A stretch of 64,000 nt of DNA, from positions 1 to 64,000 of the forward strand of contig DATMSB010000165.1 in assembly GCA_035565615.1 (NCBI GenBank), in the 5' to 3' direction. Below are positions 1 through 9,115 of the stretch, in pieces. The DNA is from Vulgatibacter sp035565615 (GTDB lineage Bacteria > Myxococcota > Myxococcia > Myxococcales > Vulgatibacteraceae). The translations under genes and the position numbers were made by a program. The notes under the pieces are model-generated. The model ran no database searches and had not been told where the DNA came from. It saw only the letters and a program-made list of their open reading frames with translations. The stretch's first letter is position 1, and every line of letters begins with the position of its first letter.

Positions 1-533
1 CGGTAGCTGATGGCCCTGTCGGTGAAGAGCGACGCAAAGCAACGCCGGCAGGCGTCGAGCAGATCCTCGAGGCCACGAACGTTGAGGTAGGTCTCCTGCT
101 GGCCGGCGAAGCTCGCCTCCGGCAGATCCTCGGCGGTCGCGCTGCTGCGGACGGCGACCGACGGCTCGCGGACGTCATACCGCCGGGAGAGCTCCCGGTA
201 GCCGATCCGGATGGCCCGGGCCACCTCGTCCGGGATGTCTCCGTGCCTCATCGCGCGGCGGACGAGCGTGCCCACCTCCTGCAGCGGCCGCTCTCCACGG
301 GCGAGCGAGGAAGCGAGGTCGGCGATCGCCTGCTCGAGCCGGTTGTGTCGCAGGAACGCGCGATAGGCTTCGGCCGTGGTGGCGAATCCCCCCGGGACGC
401 GGACGCCGGCGCCGCGGAGGTGCCCGATCATCTCGCCGAGGGAGGCGTTCTTGCCGCCGACGACGGGGACGTCGTCGATGCCGAGGTCCTCGAACCAGCG
501 AACGTAGCGCGGATCGGGCGTCACGTCGGCCAT
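1..533 (-). CDS. ppsA: Phosphoenolpyruvate synthase, N-terminal part (cut by window edge)
   Basis: Only the first ~177 codons lie in the window; the gene runs off the left edge. The N-terminus matches the ATP-grasp (PPDK_N) domain of PEP synthase, which makes PEP from pyruvate and ATP in gluconeogenesis: residues ~8-35 read WFEDLGIDDVPVVGGKNASL-like, followed by VPGGFATTAEAYRAFL and the VAVRSSATAEDLPEASFAGQ segment, all family hallmarks. The ATG is preceded by a strong GAGGAGGT ribosome-binding site about 7 bases upstream. The catalytic His domain and PEP-binding barrel are outside the window, so PEP synthase is favoured over pyruvate phosphate dikinase from the N-terminal wording only. Confidence 0.9.
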   Translation of the reverse strand, partial: MADVTPDPRYVRWFEDLGIDDVPVVGGKNASLGEMIGHLRGAGVRVPGGFATTAEAYRAFLRHNRLEQAIADLASSLARGERPLQEVGTLVRRAMRHGDIPDEVARAIRIGYRELSRRYDVREPSVAVRSSATAEDLPEASFAGQQETYLNVRGLEDLLDACRRCFASLFTDRAISY

Positions 534-892
534 GGCTCGAACCTCCTCCCCGTCTCGTCGACGAAGCATCGGGGCCGACGTCCTGCCGCCGCAGGCCCGG
601 ACGTCGGCGGACCTTGTCTGGCCCGCGCTCGGCGATCGTAGGCATGACGGAGGCGGAAGCCATCCCGCATGGCGGCCCGGTCTGCGCGAGCGGACGTTCT
701 TCGTCGAACACCGAGGGCGGATTCCCCCGGAGTGCAGGACCTGCCTGGGCCGATCGCCCGAAGCGAGACGGCTTGACGGTCCGGCAGGGCAGCGGCTAGC
801 GGAGACCGGTTGCCTATGGAGAATCGCTTGGTGAGGCGGCGCCTCATCGAAGCGCGCCGCCTTCGGGCGAGCGGGCCCAGCGGAGTCGCAAA
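534..892. other. Divergent intergenic region, no gene seen
   Basis: This 359-base stretch separates ppsA (leftward) from the M23-like lipoprotein gene (rightward). Open frames exist on both strands but they have no recognisable family content and look like GC-driven antisense frames. It must hold the promoters of both genes. A TTGACG at 773-778 is the best -35-like box for the rightward gene, but no good -10 follows at 16-18 bases. Confidence 0.5.
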
Positions 893-1528
893 ATGAACCG
901 GTTTCTCCTCCTCGGACTCGCAGCGTTCGCCGCCCTCGCCCCGTGGGGCTGCGCCACGCCCCAGACCGCTCGGGAGAGCCCGGAGTCCTCTTCGATCGAC
1001 GCGGTGGTCGTTCACCCCATCTTCGCCAGCTGGGTCCTCACCAACGAGCACTGGGCCGGTCAGCTCGGCGAGCTGGGGGACGCCCTCGGCTCCGACGTCT
1101 TCGTCGCCGAGCTGGTGGAGGAGGGCGGGCGCTCGTGGCTACGCACCTACCGCGGCGACGGCAGCCGCAACGAGGACTGGTTCGGCTGGCGCCGCGAGGT
1201 GCTGGCGCCGATCGCCGGCGAGGTGGTGCGGGTGCACCTGAACCCCATCACCAACGAGCCCGGGAGCTGGACACCCGGCATGGCGACGTTCTTGATCCTG
1301 CGCGGCGACGACGACACCCACGTGCTCGTCGCCCACCTGCGGGAGATCGTGGTCCAGGAAGGTGCTCGGGTCGAGGTGGGGCAGCCGCTCGGCCTCGTGG
1401 GGAACAACGGCAACTCCCGCCACCCGCACATCCACCTCGGCGCGTGGCGCGGCGATCAGCCGCTCCAGATCCGCTTCGATCTCGCCGCGATGGCGAAGCT
1501 CCGCGAGGCCGGCGCCAGGGCCGAGTGA
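893..1528 (+). CDS. M23 (LytM-like) family lipoprotein, probably non-canonical
   Basis: A 211-residue exported protein. Residues 1-20 form a hydrophobic signal ending at a Cys (PWGCATP), suggesting a lipoprotein, although the lipobox is poor. The C-terminal ~100 residues have the M23 peptidase fold pattern: VLAPIAGEVVRV, an AHLREI segment, GQPLGLVGNNGNS and the zinc-binding H-x-H in HPHIHLG (~res 178-184). The first zinc ligand, the His of the usual HxxxxxD block before the beta-sheet, is not obvious: the matching stretch (DALGSDVFVAE) keeps only an Asp. It could therefore be a degenerate, non-hydrolytic cell-wall-binding M23 homologue. Start chosen for a GGAG box 8 bases upstream. Confidence 0.75.
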   Translation: MNRFLLLGLAAFAALAPWGCATPQTARESPESSSIDAVVVHPIFASWVLTNEHWAGQLGELGDALGSDVFVAELVEEGGRSWLRTYRGDGSRNEDWFGWRREVLAPIAGEVVRVHLNPITNEPGSWTPGMATFLILRGDDDTHVLVAHLREIVVQEGARVEVGQPLGLVGNNGNSRHPHIHLGAWRGDQPLQIRFDLAAMAKLREAGARAE

Positions 1529-1773
1529 AGCCGATCGACGAGCTCGCCCGGGGGAAGAAGATGGCGAGCATCCTTTCGGCAATTGCGAAGGGCTCGCCGT
1601 TGCCCGCGGCGGCCCCCAGCCGCGCGCCGCGCAGGCGGCGGCTCCCGCCCGGGCCCGGCGTCCGAGCGGCCGTGCGCGCCTTGTCGAGGCCGGCCGCGCG
1701 CGCACACCTTTCGGGTCGGAGGCGAACGGCCGGCGATGAACACGTCGTCGGCACGGCTCGCCGCGGAGGGTCC

Positions 1774-3075
1774 ATGAGGCGCGACAATCGCCCGGGGGGG
1801 AAGCAGCCGAACTTCGTCTTCATCCTGGCGGACGACCTCGGCTTCGCCGATCTCCATTGCTACGGTGGACGGACGAGGTGCTCGCCCAACCTCGACCGGA
1901 TGGCGGCCGAGGGCCTGCGCTTCACCAACGGCTACGCCAACTCCTCGGTCTGCTCGCCGTCCAGGTTCGCGATCGCGACGGGGCGCTACCAGCATCGGCT
2001 GCGCGGCGGCTTCGACGAGCCGATCGGCAGCGTCTCTCCCGAGCTCGGCCTGCCCCCCGGGCATCCGACCATGGCCTCCCTGCTGCGCGACGCGGGCTAC
2101 GCCACCGCGCTCGTCGGCAAGTGGCACATGGGCTCGCTGCCCTGGTTCGGCCCTCTCCAGAGCGGTTACCAGGAGTTCTTCGGGCATCGCACCGGGGCGA
2201 CCGACTACTTCTCGCACGAGAGCCTGGGCGGGCACGACCTCTGGGATGGGGACCAGGAGGTCTTCCGAAAGGGCTACCTGACCGATCTCCTCTCCGACCG
2301 GGCCGTCGATTGGGTGAGGCGGCAGTCTCCCGAGAAGCCCTTCCTGCTCTCGCTGCACTACAACGCGCCGCACTGGCCCTGGGAGACCCGCGAGGACCAG
2401 CAGGAGTCCGAGCGGATCGGGAGGAGGATCGCGCACCTCGACGGCGGCTCGGTGCAGACGTACCTCGAGATGATCCGGATCATGGATGAGGGCATCGAGC
2501 GGGTCCTGAAGGCGATCGACGACATCGGGGCGCGCGACGACACGCTCGTCGTCTTCACCAGCGACAACGGCGGCGAGCGCTTCTCCGACTCCTATCCGCT
2601 CGTGGGAAAGAAGATGGACCTGCTCGAGGGCGGGATCCGCGTCCCGTACATCGTGCGGTGGCCGGCGAGGCTGCGGGCGGGCGAGACCTACGATCGCCTC
2701 GCCATCGGGATGGACTGGATGCCGACGTTCCTCGCCGCCGCGGGCGTGTGGCCGCATCCGGACTACCCGCCCGACGGCATCGATCTCTTCGGCGAGGAGG
2801 TCGAGCGGAAGCTCTATTGGCGCATGGTCTACCGCAACCAGAAGGCGGTCCGCGCCGGCGACTGGAAGTACCTCTCGATCGACGGCAACGAGTTTCTATT
2901 CGACCTCTCCCGCGATCAGCGCGAGCGCGCGAACCTGCGCTACCGCGAGCCGCGGAAGTTCCGGGAGCTGCGGACCGCCTTCGAGGAGTGGAGCGCGTCG
3001 ATGCCGCCGCGCCCGGAGGGAGCCGAGGTGCACCTGGTGTACACCGACGCGACGATGGCGAAGTCGGACGGATGA
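1774..3075 (+). CDS. Arylsulfatase-family sulfatase
   Basis: A 433-residue sulfatase of the alkaline-phosphatase superfamily. Near the N-terminus FVFILADDLGFADL supplies the metal-binding Asp pair; the CSPSR motif (~res 53-57, in SSVCSPSRFAIATGRYQHR) is the site converted to formylglycine; GKWHMG and FTSDNGG are the other conserved substrate and metal motifs. It would hydrolyse sulfate esters. No signal peptide precedes the domain from this ATG, which has GGAGGG just upstream; the frame is open upstream but that part has no family content. It needs a formylglycine-generating enzyme or anaerobic maturase, neither of which is in the window. Substrate unknown. Confidence 0.93.
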   Translation: MRRDNRPGGKQPNFVFILADDLGFADLHCYGGRTRCSPNLDRMAAEGLRFTNGYANSSVCSPSRFAIATGRYQHRLRGGFDEPIGSVSPELGLPPGHPTMASLLRDAGYATALVGKWHMGSLPWFGPLQSGYQEFFGHRTGATDYFSHESLGGHDLWDGDQEVFRKGYLTDLLSDRAVDWVRRQSPEKPFLLSLHYNAPHWPWETREDQQESERIGRRIAHLDGGSVQTYLEMIRIMDEGIERVLKAIDDIGARDDTLVVFTSDNGGERFSDSYPLVGKKMDLLEGGIRVPYIVRWPARLRAGETYDRLAIGMDWMPTFLAAAGVWPHPDYPPDGIDLFGEEVERKLYWRMVYRNQKAVRAGDWKYLSIDGNEFLFDLSRDQRERANLRYREPRKFRELRTAFEEWSASMPPRPEGAEVHLVYTDATMAKSDG

Positions 3076-3404
3076 GGCCTCTACGGCGGCCTTCGATCGA
3101 GGCCGTCTACCTTGGCCAGCGAGATGACTTCTCGCGCCGCGACCTGCCTCGGCGGTCGAGCTGAAAGAGCGCTCGGCCTCCGCGCTGTGGATCGAGCTCC
3201 CGTCCGTCGGATCGCAGCCCGGGGTGATCCTGCCCGCAGGCGGCACCGCACGCCCAGGGGCCGGGTGCCGGACGAAGGCGGCTCCTTCCGTCCGAGGACG
3301 GCGAGGCGATCCAAGGTCGCACGAGGCGCGATGATTTCTGGGGCCGCCGGCCGTCCAACCTCCGGCCCCGGCTCTCGGGGCGCGCTCGCAAGGAGGAGAA
3401 CCAG
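3076..3404. other. Intergenic region, no gene seen
   Basis: A 329-base gap between the sulfatase and the VOC gene. An imperfect GGCC-rich stem just after the sulfatase stop (about 3079-3107) might act in termination, but it has no T-tract. No recognisable coding remnant was found on either strand. Confidence 0.4.
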
Positions 3405-3821
3405 ATGCAGATCAAGACGGCCACCCCGTACCTCATGCTCTTCGGCCAGGCGAACGAGGCGATCGCGTTTTACCAGGAGGCGCTGGGCGCAAAGGTCGAG
3501 TCGCTCCAGCGGTTCGGTGACGCCATGGGCGCCAACTGCCCCGAGGCGCAGCGCGAGAGGGTGATGCACGCCGCGCTCCGGATCGACGGGGCGCTGATCT
3601 TCCTCAGCGACGGCGGCCCCGACGCCCCGCCGCCGCCGGGGGGCCGGGTGGTGGTGGCGCTGGACATCGACGGAGCCGATCGCGCCCGCGCGTGCTTCGA
3701 AGCCCTCGCCGCCGGCGGAAAGGTCATCGAGCCGCTCTTCGACGCGCCCTGGGGCGCGCTCTTCGGTGCACTTCAGGATCGCTTCGGCATCGGCTGGATG
3801 TTCAACTCGACGAAGTCCTGA
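3405..3821 (+). CDS. VOC-fold (PhnB/glyoxalase-like) protein
   Basis: A 138-residue single-domain vicinal-oxygen-chelate protein. The opening TPYLMLFGQANEAIAFYQEALGAKVE is typical of PhnB-like proteins (YLxFxGxAxEAIxFYxxxLGA), and the close, DRFGIGWMFN, is the family's usual C-terminal signature. Members are often annotated as glyoxalase/bleomycin-resistance-like, but the PhnB branch has no firmly assigned reaction. An AAGGAGGAG ribosome-binding site sits about 7 bases before the ATG. The sequence directly after its stop carries a decayed dihydrofolate-reductase-like C-terminus, so an original operon with an RibD-C family gene is plausible. Confidence 0.88.
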   Translation: MQIKTATPYLMLFGQANEAIAFYQEALGAKVESLQRFGDAMGANCPEAQRERVMHAALRIDGALIFLSDGGPDAPPPPGGRVVVALDIDGADRARACFEALAAGGKVIEPLFDAPWGALFGALQDRFGIGWMFNSTKS

Positions 3822-4015
3822 ACGGGAGCAGACCATGTCCTTCGCCGCTCGGGGCTGGTGGACGAGCTACACCTAGCGATCTCGCCGGTGCTCCTCGGCA
3901 AGGGGGAGCAATGGCTCGGGGGATCTACCTGGTGGCCCTCGGATACCGCTGCACCGAGCACGTCGCCACCGGCCACGCCACCCACGTCGTCCTGACGAAG
4001 GAAGGAGGCCGCTGA
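3822..4015 (+). pseudogene. Remnant of a dihydrofolate-reductase/RibD C-terminal family gene
   Basis: Only the C-terminal ~60 residues of this family can be read. In the frame starting right after the VOC stop one reads RRSGLVDELHLAISPVLLGKGEQWL; after a frameshift near 3915 the match resumes as ALGYRCTEHVATGHATHVVL and ends at TGA 4013-4015. The LVDELHLxIxPVLLGxGE signature is characteristic of RibD-C/YyaP-like proteins. The N-terminal ~120 residues are missing and no start is present, so this is a deletion- and frameshift-damaged fossil. Confidence 0.6.
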
Positions 4016-4181
4016 AAGAGCGAGCGCTGGATCGTGTTCCTGTCGACAGAAGCGGCGCCAGGTGCCACCCTTCCGAAAACGCCACCGCAGCCGAAGGGAG
4101 CGCCATCGCACGCCCCCGACCGCTCCGCCCCGCCCCGGGGCGGAGGCGGGGGTGTCCAACCTCCAGGAGCACCGCCAGGAC

Positions 4182-6044
4182 ATGAGCCAGCCTCGGCCGC
4201 AGCCGCGCGAAGACTCGCCCACGATCCCGACGACCGAAGTCAGTACCGAGCCGCACCTCGTTCCGCAGCCCATCGACTTCACCATCCCGCAGCTCACCGT
4301 GCGCGCGGTGGGGACCGGGATGGTGATCGGCGGCGTCCTCTCGCTCTGCAACATCTACGCGGGGCTGAAGGTGGGCTGGGGCTTCAACATGTCCATCACC
4401 GCCGCGCTCCTGGCCTTCGGGTTCTGGAAGGTGACGGAGGCCTTCGGCGCCCGGCCCTTCGGGATGCTGGAGAACAACATCAACCAGACCGCTGCGTCGT
4501 CGGCCGCCTCGATCTCCTCCGCCGGCCTGGTGGCGCCCATCCCGGCGCTCACGCTCCTCACCGGCCAGGTGCTCTCCTGGGGCGCGCTGGTGCTGTGGAC
4601 CTTCAGCGTTTGCCTGGTCGGGATCGCGGTGGCGGTGGGCCTGCGGCGGCAGATGATCGAGGTGGACAAGCTTCCCTTCGCCTCGGGGATCGCCGCCGCC
4701 GCCACGCTCCGGGAGATGTACGCGAAGGGGAAGGAGGCGATGCAGCGGGTGTCGATGCTGCTCGGCGCCGGGATCGTGGCGGCGGTCGTCAAGATCGCCG
4801 CGGAGGTGTGGAAGATCCCGCGCCTCGCCTTCCCCGGCGCCATCGCGTCCTCGAGCGGCGGCGCCCTCGCGCAGAAGGGCCTGGCGGGCGCGAGCCTGAA
4901 GAACCTCACCTTCGCGCTCGATCCGTCGCTGCTCATGGTCGGCGTCGGCGGCATCATCGGCATTCGGGCCAGCGCCTCCATGGCGCTGGGGGCGGTGCTG
5001 GCGTGGGCCATCGTCGGTCCCATGGCGCTGGAGAGGGGGTGGGCGGCGACGGGCGCCGAGGACGCGGTCTGGTTCGGGCCGATGCTCACCTGGCTCCTCT
5101 GGCCGGGCGTGGCGATGATGGTCACCGCCTCCCTCACCTCGTTCGCGTTCTCGTGGCGCTCGATCGGCCGCGCCCTCCGCGGTGCTGCCGGGCGCTCGCA
5201 AGGGGCCGGGGAGGACCGCGGCGACGTGCCATCCAAGGTCTTCCTCGGCGCGGTCGCCTTCGCGCTCGTCCTCTCCGTCGTCCTCCAGTGGTCCCTCTTC
5301 GGGATCGGCGCCTTCGTCGCGACGCTCGGCGTGCTGCTCACCTTCGTGCTCGCGATCGTCTCCGGGCGCGTCTCCGGCGAGACGGGGATCACGCCGGTGG
5401 GCGCCATGGGCAAGGTCACCCAGCTCGTCTTCGGCGTGGTGGCGCCGGGCCAGGCGGCGCCGAACCTCATGGCCGCCAACGTAACCGGGGGCGCGGCGAG
5501 CCAGTGCGCGGATCTGCTGCACGATCTGAAGACCGGTCATCTCCTCGGCGCGGTGCCGAGACTGCAGGCCGTGGCGCAGTTCTTCGGTGCCATGGCCGGC
5601 GCCCTCCTCGGCTCGTTCGGCTATCTGATCATCGTCCGCGATCCCTCGATCCTCCTCACCGACGAGTGGCCCGCGCCGGCGGTCGCCGCCTGGAAGGCGG
5701 TGGCGGAGATCTTCATGAAGGGGCTGGAGGCGATGCCGGCGGGCGCCATGGCGGCGATGGCCTGGGCGGGCGCCGCGGGCATCGTCCTCGCGGTCCTCGA
5801 GAAGGTCCTGCCCGGCAAGGTGCGCGCCTGGGTTCCCAGCCCCGCGAGCCTGGGGCTCGCCTTCGTGATCCCGGCCTACAACTCGATCTCGATGCTCATC
5901 GGTGCGGTGGCCGCCCTGGTCGCCGGCAAGGTGGCGCCGGGCTGGGCGGCGCGCTTCGCGATCGTGCTCGCGGCGGGCCTCATCGCCGGCGAGAGCATCA
6001 CGGGCGTGGCGATGGCCGTCCAGAAGATCCTGGTCGGCGGGTAG
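4182..6044 (+). CDS. OPT-family oligopeptide/metal-chelate transporter
   Basis: A large polytopic membrane protein (about 620 residues from this start) with many hydrophobic segments. The first membrane block contains YAGLKVGWGFNMSI, and the middle has GMLENNINQTAASSAASISSAG and PNLMAANVTGGAASQCADLLHDLKTG, which are hallmarks of the bacterial branch of the oligopeptide transporter (OPT/YSL) family, proton-coupled uptake of oligopeptides or metal-chelates. The start is uncertain: ATG 4182 has a weak upstream box, while an in-frame GTG at 4152 sits 5 bases after GGAGG and may be the true start. Substrate cannot be told from sequence. Confidence 0.88.
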   Translation: MSQPRPQPREDSPTIPTTEVSTEPHLVPQPIDFTIPQLTVRAVGTGMVIGGVLSLCNIYAGLKVGWGFNMSITAALLAFGFWKVTEAFGARPFGMLENNINQTAASSAASISSAGLVAPIPALTLLTGQVLSWGALVLWTFSVCLVGIAVAVGLRRQMIEVDKLPFASGIAAAATLREMYAKGKEAMQRVSMLLGAGIVAAVVKIAAEVWKIPRLAFPGAIASSSGGALAQKGLAGASLKNLTFALDPSLLMVGVGGIIGIRASASMALGAVLAWAIVGPMALERGWAATGAEDAVWFGPMLTWLLWPGVAMMVTASLTSFAFSWRSIGRALRGAAGRSQGAGEDRGDVPSKVFLGAVAFALVLSVVLQWSLFGIGAFVATLGVLLTFVLAIVSGRVSGETGITPVGAMGKVTQLVFGVVAPGQAAPNLMAANVTGGAASQCADLLHDLKTGHLLGAVPRLQAVAQFFGAMAGALLGSFGYLIIVRDPSILLTDEWPAPAVAAWKAVAEIFMKGLEAMPAGAMAAMAWAGAAGIVLAVLEKVLPGKVRAWVPSPASLGLAFVIPAYNSISMLIGAVAALVAGKVAPGWAARFAIVLAAGLIAGESITGVAMAVQKILVGG

Positions 6045-6197
6045 CGACCCCGTCGAGGCGATCGGCGCCGTCTTCTCCGGCGGCGCCGCGTCACCCGACG
6101 CCGGAGGAGGTCGTCCGGCCGCCGGGCCGTCTCCCGGAGGCTCACCGCGGCCTCCGACGGGATCGTCCGCGGGCGCCTTCGGTGGGACTCGAGAGGT

Positions 6198-6624
6198 TCA
6201 CCCGCGAGGCGCGCGGCGGTCGACGAGGCGGGTCGCGATCGCCTCGATGGTGGACCGCACCCGGGGATCGCGCGCGGGCAGGAAGCCGACCAGCGGGATC
6301 CGAAGCGCCGACGCATCCAGCTCGTCGGAGCCGAAGCTCTGGGTGAACGCCTGCGCCGCCGGGGACCAGCCCCGCTCGAGGATCGCGGCGCGGATCTCGT
6401 CCCGGGTCGCGGACCAGGCGGGGAGGCGATCGCGGGCCTCGAGCGATCTCGTCCTCGCGGAGCGGCGCGGCGGCGCGCCCCCAGATCGGCGAGCGCATCA
6501 GCGCGAAGGACGCCCGCTCGCCGCGGCGCAGGGCGAACCTCCCCTTCGCCGTCGAGCGATCGATCGCGAGCGGCCGGTCGCAGGAGAGGGTGAGCACGTC
6601 CGGCCCTCCACGGGCCACGAGGCC
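6198..6624 (-). pseudogene. Remnant of a glycoside hydrolase family 15 gene
   Basis: Two short pieces of a GH15 (glucoamylase/trehalase-type) protein are readable on the minus strand in different frames. The upstream piece (about 6624-6450) reads GGPDVLTLSCDRPLAID and then GRFALRRGERASFAL, from the N-terminal beta-sandwich. The downstream piece (about 6450-6198) reads RDEIRAAILERGW, AFTQSFGSDELDAS and LVGFLPARDPRVRSTIEAI, from the catalytic barrel. GH15 proteins are about 600 residues; some 450, including the catalytic glutamates, are deleted between or around these pieces. Clearly non-functional. Confidence 0.65.
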
Positions 6625-6759
6625 GGGCCCCTGCGGCGGGAGACGGTGTGGACCCTGGATCGGCGCCAGCTCTCCAAGGCGCGCGACTACCTGGACCGGA
6701 TCTCCCGCCAGTGGGACGACGCCATCGAGCGCCTGCGGGTCTTCGTCGAGACGGAGTGA
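6625..6759 (+). pseudogene. C-terminal remnant of an ArsR-family regulator
   Basis: The frame reads RRETVWTLDRRQLSKARDYL then DRISRQWDDAIERLRVFVE and stops at 6757-6759. This is the wing and C-terminal helix of ArsR regulators of the SRPBCC/AHSA1-linked type. The helix-turn-helix and all upstream residues are missing, and the region abuts the GH15 fossil of the opposite strand. It is a truncated leftover rather than a small regulator. Confidence 0.55.
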
Positions 6760-6912
6760 GCGCCGCCCCTGGAGGGTCTGGTCCTCGACGGCCCTTTCGT
6801 CCGGCGGGCCTAGCGACTGCGGGTCGACGCGTGGTAGGAACGGCTGGCCGAGGCCCCGAGGGGTGGGGAGCCACGACACCTTCCGAACGAAACCACCCCT
6901 TCGGGAGAAACC

Positions 6913-7539
6913 ATGTCCGTCGTGCTGTATCACCACCCCTACACCCGCGCCGCGAACGTCGTCTGGATGCTCGAGGAGGTCGGGGTCCCCTACGAGCTCC
7001 GCTACGTCGACTTCGCGGCGGGGGGGCAGAAGGCGCCGGAGATCGTCGCGCTGAACCCGATGGGCAAGCTCCCCGTCCTCACCGACGGCGACGTCGTGGT
7101 GACCGAGTCTGCCGCCATCGGCCTGTACCTCGCCGACCGCTACTCGATGGGGAAGCTCGCTCCGGGCCTCGACGATCCCGCCCGCGGCACGTACCTGCGC
7201 TGGTCGTTCTTCGCACCCTCGGTGATCGAGCCGGGATCGATGGCGAAGGCGGCCGGCTGGACCTACCAGGAGGAGGCGGCCGGCTGGGGCAACTACGAGG
7301 CGATGGTCGAGACGATGCGCCACGCGCTCAGGGACAAGTCCTTTCTTCTCGGCGATCGGTTCTCGATGGCCGACACGATCTTCGGCGGCACGATCCGCTA
7401 CATGCTCGGGTTCGGGATGCTGAAGCCCGAGCCGATCTTCGAGGCGTACGCCGCGCGCCTGGCGGAGCGCCCCGCGCTGCAGCGCGCGAACGCCCGAAAT
7501 GAAGAGGTGATCAAGGCCCACGGCCTCGAGCGCCGCTGA
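6913..7539 (+). CDS. Glutathione S-transferase family protein
   Basis: A 208-residue soluble protein. Residues 1-75 are the thioredoxin-like GST_N domain, with HPYTRAANVVWMLEEVGVPYEL at the N-terminus, NPMGKLPVL with the cis-Pro, and the glutathione gamma-Glu-binding TESAAIGLYLAD. The remainder is the all-helical GST_C domain with the N-capping region FLLGDRFSMADTIF. It probably conjugates or reduces small electrophiles. The start ATG follows TCGGGAGAAACC. Its 3' end overlaps by 29 bases a decayed HDOD frame on the other strand. Confidence 0.92.
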   Translation: MSVVLYHHPYTRAANVVWMLEEVGVPYELRYVDFAAGGQKAPEIVALNPMGKLPVLTDGDVVVTESAAIGLYLADRYSMGKLAPGLDDPARGTYLRWSFFAPSVIEPGSMAKAAGWTYQEEAAGWGNYEAMVETMRHALRDKSFLLGDRFSMADTIFGGTIRYMLGFGMLKPEPIFEAYAARLAERPALQRANARNEEVIKAHGLERR

Positions 7540-7954
7540 GCGTGAGCCGGGGCGCGCGGGTAGGCACCGACCCGCGCGCGGCGGATCTCGGGATCTCCTC
7601 GTCGGAGAAGAACCGCTTGGCGATGCGCGCCGTGAGCAGCGAGTGGCGCTGCAGCTCGTCCAGGGTGACGCCGGCGATGGCGGGGGCCGCCGAGACGAAG
7701 ACGTTCGCGGTGAGGGCGAGGGCCTTGACCATCTCGGTGCCCAGGTAGGCCACCGCGTGCCGCACGGAGGTCTGCCGCTGGGCGAGGCCGAAGTACGACG
7801 AGTTGACGAGCTGCAGGACCTTCACGGACATCGCCGCGTCGTGCTCCACGATCCGGGCGATGTCGGCGAGGCCCACGTCGGGCTGCGACGCCGCCTCGGT
7901 GATCTCCCAGAAGGTCCTGGGCACCGACAGGAGCACTCGAAGCGGCCTGCCCAT
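7511..7954 (-). pseudogene. Truncated HDOD-domain gene
   Basis: The frame carries only the first half of an HDOD domain: SVPRTFWEITEAASQPDVGL, IARIVEHDAAMSVKVLQLVN, SSYFGLAQRQTSVRHAVAYL and LQRHSLLTARIAKRFFSD. HDOD proteins are usually response regulators with an N-terminal receiver domain and a full ~200-residue HDOD; here there is no receiver, and the match stops before the second half (GLLHDIG-like region). The ATG lies 3 bases beyond the patB stop. After the HDOD match the frame enters GST antisense sequence. A short expressed protein cannot be ruled out, but a fossil is more likely. Confidence 0.65.
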
Positions 7955-7957
7955 CGC

Positions 7958-9115
7958 CTACCCGCCCACCACCGCCGCCATTCGCCGGACGGCCTCCTCC
8001 AGCAGCGCCCGCGTCGTCGCGAAGTTGAGCCGGGCGAAACCCTCGCCGCCCGTGCCGAAGGCGAGGCCGGAGTTGAGGGCGACGCGGCCCTTCTCGAGGA
8101 AGACCTTCGCCGGATCCGGGCCGAGCCCGAGGTCGGTGCAGTCGATCCACGCGAGGTAGCCGGCGGCGGGCTCGACATACCGAGCGCGGGGGAGGTGCTC
8201 GCGCAGGAGCTCGGTGACGAGGCGGCGGTTGCGGTCGAGGATCCGGAGGGTCTCCTCGAGCCAGGGGCCTCCCTCCTCGAAGGCGGCGCGGGCGCCGAGG
8301 ACGCCGAAGTGGCTGGCGTGGTACGGCAGCTCCGGCGGAAGCCTCTCCAGCACCCGGCGCGTCTCGTCGTGGCAGGCGACCATCACCGAGGCCTTGAGGC
8401 CGGCGATGTTCCAGGTCTTGGACGCCGAGGTGAGCACCACCGCCGTCCGGGCGGCGTCCGCGGAGACGGTGGGGAAGGGCACGTGCCTCGCCGGAGCGTA
8501 GGTGAGCGGCGCGTGGATCTCGTCGCTGAGGACGAGGACGCCGTGCCGCGCGGCGAGCTGCGCGACGGCCGCCAGCGCCTCCCGATCGTGGACGAGGCCG
8601 ACCGGGTTGTGCGGCGAGCAGAGGAGATGCACCCGTGCCCCCGCGGCGTAGGCGCGCTCGATCGCGCCGAGGTCGAGCCGGTGGCCGCCGCCCTCCACCC
8701 GCGCCAGCGGGGTCTCGACGACGCGGCGGCCCAGGCGGCGGACGGTCCCGGCGAAGGGCGGGTACACCGGCGGATCGATGACCACGCCGTCGCCGGGCCC
8801 GGTGGCCACGTGGAGGATCTCGCCGATCGCAGTGACCACGTCGGGCGCCACCTTTACGTCCGCGGGCGCGACCTCCCAGCCCCACGTCGCCCGGGCCCAC
8901 GACGCGAACGAGTCGCCGAGGCCGCGGGGATCGGCGTAGCCCGCGTCGTCCGCGTCGAGCGCCGTGGCCAGCACGCGCTTGATCGGCGCGGCGATCGGGT
9001 AGTCCATCTCCGCCACCCAGGCGGGGAGGACGTCGGGCGGGTACACGTGCCACTTCGCGCTTCGCCGCCTGCGAAGCTCGGCTTCGGTCGAGAGGTCGAA
9101 AGGGTGGTCGTTCAC
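7958..9115 (-). CDS. patB: PatB/MalY-type PLP-dependent C-S lyase (aminotransferase class I/II)
   Basis: A 385-residue PLP enzyme. The N-terminus (KWHVYPPDVLPAWVAEMDYP) is the MalY/PatB signature; CSPHNPVG contains the Asn that contacts the cofactor; LSDEIHAPL holds the Asp and SASKTWNIAGLKAS the Schiff-base Lys (about residue 232). Family members cleave cystathionine or cysteine conjugates (beta C-S lyase) and some act as aminotransferases. Full length, ATG start. It stands alone apart from the truncated HDOD frame downstream. Confidence 0.9.
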   Translation of the reverse strand: MNDHPFDLSTEAELRRRRSAKWHVYPPDVLPAWVAEMDYPIAAPIKRVLATALDADDAGYADPRGLGDSFASWARATWGWEVAPADVKVAPDVVTAIGEILHVATGPGDGVVIDPPVYPPFAGTVRRLGRRVVETPLARVEGGGHRLDLGAIERAYAAGARVHLLCSPHNPVGLVHDREALAAVAQLAARHGVLVLSDEIHAPLTYAPARHVPFPTVSADAARTAVVLTSASKTWNIAGLKASVMVACHDETRRVLERLPPELPYHASHFGVLGARAAFEEGGPWLEETLRILDRNRRLVTELLREHLPRARYVEPAAGYLAWIDCTDLGLGPDPAKVFLEKGRVALNSGLAFGTGGEGFARLNFATTRALLEEAVRRMAAVVGG

